NCBI GenBank assembly: GCA_017481885.1
Contig: JAFUOM010000035.1
Coordinates: forward strand, 1 to 43,563
Source: Ruminococcus sp.
Lineage (GTDB): Bacteria > Bacillota > Clostridia > Oscillospirales > Acutalibacteraceae
Reading direction: 5' to 3'
DNA: 43,563 nt
Shown here: positions 40,597 to 43,563 of the stretch, piece after piece
Position numbering within the stretch: the stretch's first letter is position 1
Layout: each line of letters opens with the position of its first letter
Program-made: the position numbers and the translations under genes
Notes under the pieces: generated by a model
Seen by the model: only the letters and a program-made list of their open reading frames with translations
Told to the model about the DNA's origin: nothing
Databases searched by the model: none

Positions 40597-41972
40597 TGGC
40601 AGTAACAAAACTTTGGTCGGTAACTCATAGTTTGAAGCACGTTATTGATTACGCAAACGACCCTGAAAAAACTTCTATGAAGAATTTTTCAGAGGAGCAG
40701 TATCAAGCTCTTGCAGATGTTTTAACCTATGCTAAAGATGAAGAGAAAACTGAGAAAGTATTTTATGCACAAGGGGTAAATTGCAATGTTACTTATGCTC
40801 GTGATGAATTTGTTTATGTAAAAGATTTGTATAACAAACAAGGCGGTGTGCAAGCATATCACGGATATATGAGTTTCAAGGAGCAAAACATTACGCCTGA
40901 ATTAGCTCAGAAAATCGGGATGGAATTTGCACAGCGAGTTTGGGGTAAACGTTTTCAAGTCGTTGTAACAACACATCTTAATACAAGACATTTGCATTGT
41001 CATTTTGTTATAAACTCTGTTTCTTTTGTTGACGGATATAAATTACAGAATAACGAAAAATTGTGGTATAGGTTCAGGCATATAGCCGATGAAATTTGTA
41101 AGGAATATGGTTTGTATTATGACCCTAAGCCGGAGCTTGGAAAGACGAATAACTATCATTATTATCAGCTTGAAAAAGCAGGTATGCCCACTAGGTATTC
41201 ACAGTTGCGTGAAGCAATCGATGAAGCAATTTCAAAGAGCAAAAGTAAAACCCAATTTGCAAAAGAGCTTGATAAATTGGGATACAAATATCAGCTTGAC
41301 GATAACAGAAAGTATTGGACGATAGTTCCTCTTGGTTTTAATAAGCCAATCAGACTGAAACGACTTGGCGACAATTACACTAATGAAGCTATCATAAAAA
41401 GGTTATATGAAAATTACTATAACCGTAGGTTTAAACCTTTCCAACCACGAACAGTTGTTATTCGTCAATACAGGTTGCAGACCAGAGAACATAAAATCAA
41501 AAAGATGGGTGGACTTTACGGCTTGTATCTTCATTATTGTTACAAGCTCGGATACTTACCTAAATATAAAAAGCAAAACTCAGCCCGACTTCATTATTTG
41601 CTCAGGGACGATTTGCTGAAACTGGATAAGATTACTGCCGAGGTCAGGTTATTAGGTTCAAATAAAATTCAAACAGAAGAACAGCTTCTGACATACAAAG
41701 ATAAAGCGATTAAAAAAATCGAAACCCTTACATCAGACCGAACTGAGCTTAGGAAGAAATCAAGAAGAAAACTAAGTGATGAAGAACTCTCAAAAACAAA
41801 AGAAGAAATATATCAGATTACTGATAAGCTAAAGGAACTTCGCAAAAAAGTTAAGCTCTGTGACAGTATCGAAGAAAGGTCAAAGAGTATTCACTCTAAT
41901 CTTTCACAGGTATTGGCAGACGAAGATAAATTCAAAGGAAAGGAGACAAAGATTTATGAACAACAGCGGTGA
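40596..41972 (+). CDS. Relaxase/mobilisation nuclease (MOB-P type)
   Basis: Nicks oriT and pilots the single strand into the recipient. The 458-aa protein has an N-terminal relaxase domain (about 1-200): HVIDYANDPEKTS, then the metal-binding histidine motif THLNTRHLHCHFVIN (His127, 132, 134, 136 and Asn140), followed by a Lys/Arg-rich DNA-binding and coiled-coil C-terminus. The start is GTG 40596, overlapping the mobC stop, with CAGGAG 9 nt before. The position with MobC upstream and PcfB downstream is typical. Confidence 0.92.
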   Translation: MAVTKLWSVTHSLKHVIDYANDPEKTSMKNFSEEQYQALADVLTYAKDEEKTEKVFYAQGVNCNVTYARDEFVYVKDLYNKQGGVQAYHGYMSFKEQNITPELAQKIGMEFAQRVWGKRFQVVVTTHLNTRHLHCHFVINSVSFVDGYKLQNNEKLWYRFRHIADEICKEYGLYYDPKPELGKTNNYHYYQLEKAGMPTRYSQLREAIDEAISKSKSKTQFAKELDKLGYKYQLDDNRKYWTIVPLGFNKPIRLKRLGDNYTNEAIIKRLYENYYNRRFKPFQPRTVVIRQYRLQTREHKIKKMGGLYGLYLHYCYKLGYLPKYKKQNSARLHYLLRDDLLKLDKITAEVRLLGSNKIQTEEQLLTYKDKAIKKIETLTSDRTELRKKSRRKLSDEELSKTKEEIYQITDKLKELRKKVKLCDSIEERSKSIHSNLSQVLADEDKFKGKETKIYEQQR

Positions 41973-42756
41973 TGCAGCAGAACAGGTTGTGCGATTATCC
42001 CTTGAGGGATTTGAAGTAGCCGCAAAGCTGACAGGTTCAGCGGCAAAAGAAGTTGCAGTTTTACTCATATCTGTTTTAAAACAGGAACACAAAACAAAAG
42101 GTAAGGCACGACTTACAAATATGATTAAGTCAGGCAAAGAACTTAAAGTGTTTTCAATTCAGCAAAAAGATTTAAAACAGTTTGTTCAGCAAGCAAAGCG
42201 TTATGGTGTTTTATATAATGTCCTGCGTGACAGAAATTCCAACAGCTCAAGTGCCGAGGTCGATATTATTGCTCGTGCTGAAGATGCTTCAAAAATACAG
42301 AGAATTGTTGAACGCTTTAATATGGGAGCAACTGTTGATAAGGCTTCTATCGTAAGCGAAATTGAAAAATCTAAAGCGGAACGTAGTGAAACAGAAATCG
42401 AAAGACCAACTAAAACAAAAGGTCAGTTATTGTTAGAAGAGGCTATGGGTAAACCGATAAATAAAGACGGGGTTAGTGAAAACCCTATCGTTGCCAAAAC
42501 GGACAAAGACCCTCCGTTAAGGCAAAACTCAGACCTGATATCAGCTGATAAGGGTGGTAGCGTGAAAGAAGCAGATAGACCATCTGTTAGAGAAAAGCTT
42601 GAACGATTTAAGGTACAAGCTCAAAAGCGTAAAGAAGCAGCTGAGCCTGAGAAAACTTCCGAATCTAAGAGTAAATCTAAGAACGGCAAAACTACCCATA
42701 AGCAACCAAAGAAGAAAAGATATAAACCTAAACATAGTAAATCGAAAGTGAGGTAA
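41956..42756 (+). CDS. PcfB-like (DUF3801) protein
   Basis: A 266-aa protein. Residues 1 to about 150 match DUF3801/PcfB (AAEQVVRLSLEGFEVAAKLT, then VFSIQQKDLKQFVQQAKRYG), an accessory of conjugative relaxosomes. The rest is disordered and ends in a Lys-rich tail, likely DNA-binding. ATG 41956 follows AAAGGAG and overlaps the relaxase by 17 nt. The frame is open further upstream but that part is a shadow of the relaxase gene. Confidence 0.88.
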   Translation: MNNSGDAAEQVVRLSLEGFEVAAKLTGSAAKEVAVLLISVLKQEHKTKGKARLTNMIKSGKELKVFSIQQKDLKQFVQQAKRYGVLYNVLRDRNSNSSSAEVDIIARAEDASKIQRIVERFNMGATVDKASIVSEIEKSKAERSETEIERPTKTKGQLLLEEAMGKPINKDGVSENPIVAKTDKDPPLRQNSDLISADKGGSVKEADRPSVREKLERFKVQAQKRKEAAEPEKTSESKSKSKNGKTTHKQPKKKRYKPKHSKSKVR

Positions 42757-42762
42757 TAATTT

Positions 42763-43563
42763 ATGACGAACAATTTTACACCTAAGAGAAATGGTTATAA
42801 CAAAAATAGTAAACCTAAATACACACCGGCAGAGTATGCCGACCATAAGCAGAATGAGAAGGACAAGGTCTTTCAGTTGATTGATGATACAGCTGTAGCA
42901 GTTGTATCAAATTCTGAGAAGTTTATGTCTTTCCTTGATACGCAGGCTCGTATGGACAGGTATTCAACCGCAAATGCACTTCTTATCAACGCACAGCTTC
43001 CTGAAGCTACTCAGTTGAAAGACTTTGCAGGTTGGGGTGAAGATAATATCCGTGTAAAGAAAGGCTCTAAAAGTATTTCTATTCTTGAACCCGTTGAATA
43101 CAGCAAGAACGATGGTACTTCCGGTATTTCTTATAATGTTAAGAAGGTATTTGATGTATCTCAGACTAATGGCAAGCGTAAGCCTGCACCAACAGCAAAT
43201 CACAATCCTAAAGAGCTTGTATCAGTAATGATTGACAGTTCTCCTGTGAATGTTGAAATTGCAGATTCACTTTCAATGCCTAATCTTATGGCACAGTACG
43301 ACAATGAGAAACAGACTATCTATATTTTAAGAGGTGTGCAGGATAGTGTAGCTCTTGCTCAGAGTATGGCATTAGAGCTTGCCTTTGCACAGCTATCAAT
43401 CGACAGTGATACATATAATCGCAGAGAACTTGGTCATACTGCCGCTTGCGTTGCGTATATGTTATGCAAAAAGTTTGGTGTAGATTCAAAGGTGTTTACT
43501 GTTGACCGTATTCCCGTACCTCTTAAAAATGCAGAGGCGAAAGAAATTCGTACAGAACTTGGC
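42763..43563 (+). CDS. ArdC-like protein (N-terminal part, truncated by window end)
   Basis: The frame from ATG 42763 stays open for 267 codons to the window edge; GAGGTAA precedes it. About residues 35-190 resemble the ArdC N-terminal DNA-binding domain (STANALLINAQLPEATQLKD, then VKKGSKSISILEPVEY). The following region matches ArdC's metalloprotease-like part, but the HExxH position reads ALELAFAQ, so the zinc motif seems lost. ArdC proteins counter restriction of incoming plasmid DNA; a structural or binding role is likelier here. The 3' end is outside. Confidence 0.75.
   Translation, partial: MTNNFTPKRNGYNKNSKPKYTPAEYADHKQNEKDKVFQLIDDTAVAVVSNSEKFMSFLDTQARMDRYSTANALLINAQLPEATQLKDFAGWGEDNIRVKKGSKSISILEPVEYSKNDGTSGISYNVKKVFDVSQTNGKRKPAPTANHNPKELVSVMIDSSPVNVEIADSLSMPNLMAQYDNEKQTIYILRGVQDSVALAQSMALELAFAQLSIDSDTYNRRELGHTAACVAYMLCKKFGVDSKVFTVDRIPVPLKNAEAKEIRTELG

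Larger units (their letters stand above)
20211..43563 (+). mobile_element. Integrative conjugative/mobilisable element, left part (ends undefined)
   Basis: Every gene after the lysS terminator is on the plus strand and the set is that of Clostridia conjugative elements: ParA/ParB, sortase-type adhesin, LtrC-like methylase-helicase with TnpV, DUF3848, DUF3991/Toprim, YodL-DUF3846, DUF3789, MobC, relaxase, PcfB and ArdC-like. Codons are visibly more A/T-rich than in the upstream core genes. The left limit could be anywhere from about 20,140 to 21,950. No integrase, coupling protein, VirB4 or att repeat is in the window; they would be expected to the right. Confidence 0.75.

Overview
The window looks like a low-GC Gram-positive gut Clostridia chromosome, most likely of the Ruminococcaceae/Oscillospiraceae (inferred from gene content, strong AGGAGG ribosome binding sites, sigma-A type promoters and the kind of integrative element present; no 16S is in view). 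It falls into two parts.

Positions 1 to about 20,140 are ordinary core genome on both strands: the tail of a DMT permease, pyruvate kinase, the rpsO-pnp pair (minus strand) with an unusual hairpin-rich 288-bp inverted-repeat insert between them, an autoregulated-looking HTH repressor, a tRNA-Thr(CGT), a second small HTH protein, a GT39/ArnT-like membrane glycosyltransferase, the ribosome-associated ATPase YchF, a HAD phosphatase, a DUF4830-type membrane protein, an RsuA-family pseudouridine synthase, the sugar-ABC ATPase MsmK, a CdaR/PucR-type regulator, the division operon ftsE-ftsX-M23 hydrolase, an unknown protein, greA and lysS. FtsEX and the M23 protein together form a cell-wall hydrolase activation module; greA and lysS share a promoter.

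From about 20.2 kb to the end everything is on the plus strand and reads as the left part of an integrative conjugative or mobilisable element. A five-repeat zinc-ribbon protein with a decayed nuclease-like tail comes first and may be an accessory gene at the boundary. It is followed by a 57-aa element protein, a roughly 330-nt strongly structured RNA candidate, parA-parB, a 1,396-aa thioester adhesin with ten CnaB-like domains and a sorting signal, a 29-aa membrane microprotein, three small unknown genes, a 2,639-aa methylase-helicase (LtrC-like), two DUF3848 paralogues, a DUF3991/Toprim protein, a YodL-DUF3846 protein, an oriT-like structured region, DUF3789, MobC, relaxase, a PcfB (DUF3801) protein, and the start of an ArdC-like protein that runs off the window. 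No integrase, att site or type IV secretion gene is in view, so the ends are not defined.

The most striking points are: (1) a complete TnpV gene with its own ribosome binding site encoded in the +1 frame inside the giant methylase-helicase gene, where the host frame becomes a disordered linker; (2) a MutS domain I-like module in that same protein; (3) the structured RNA upstream of parA; (4) the oriT-like hairpins ahead of the mobilisation genes; and (5) the inverted-repeat element with a hairpin array in the pnp leader.
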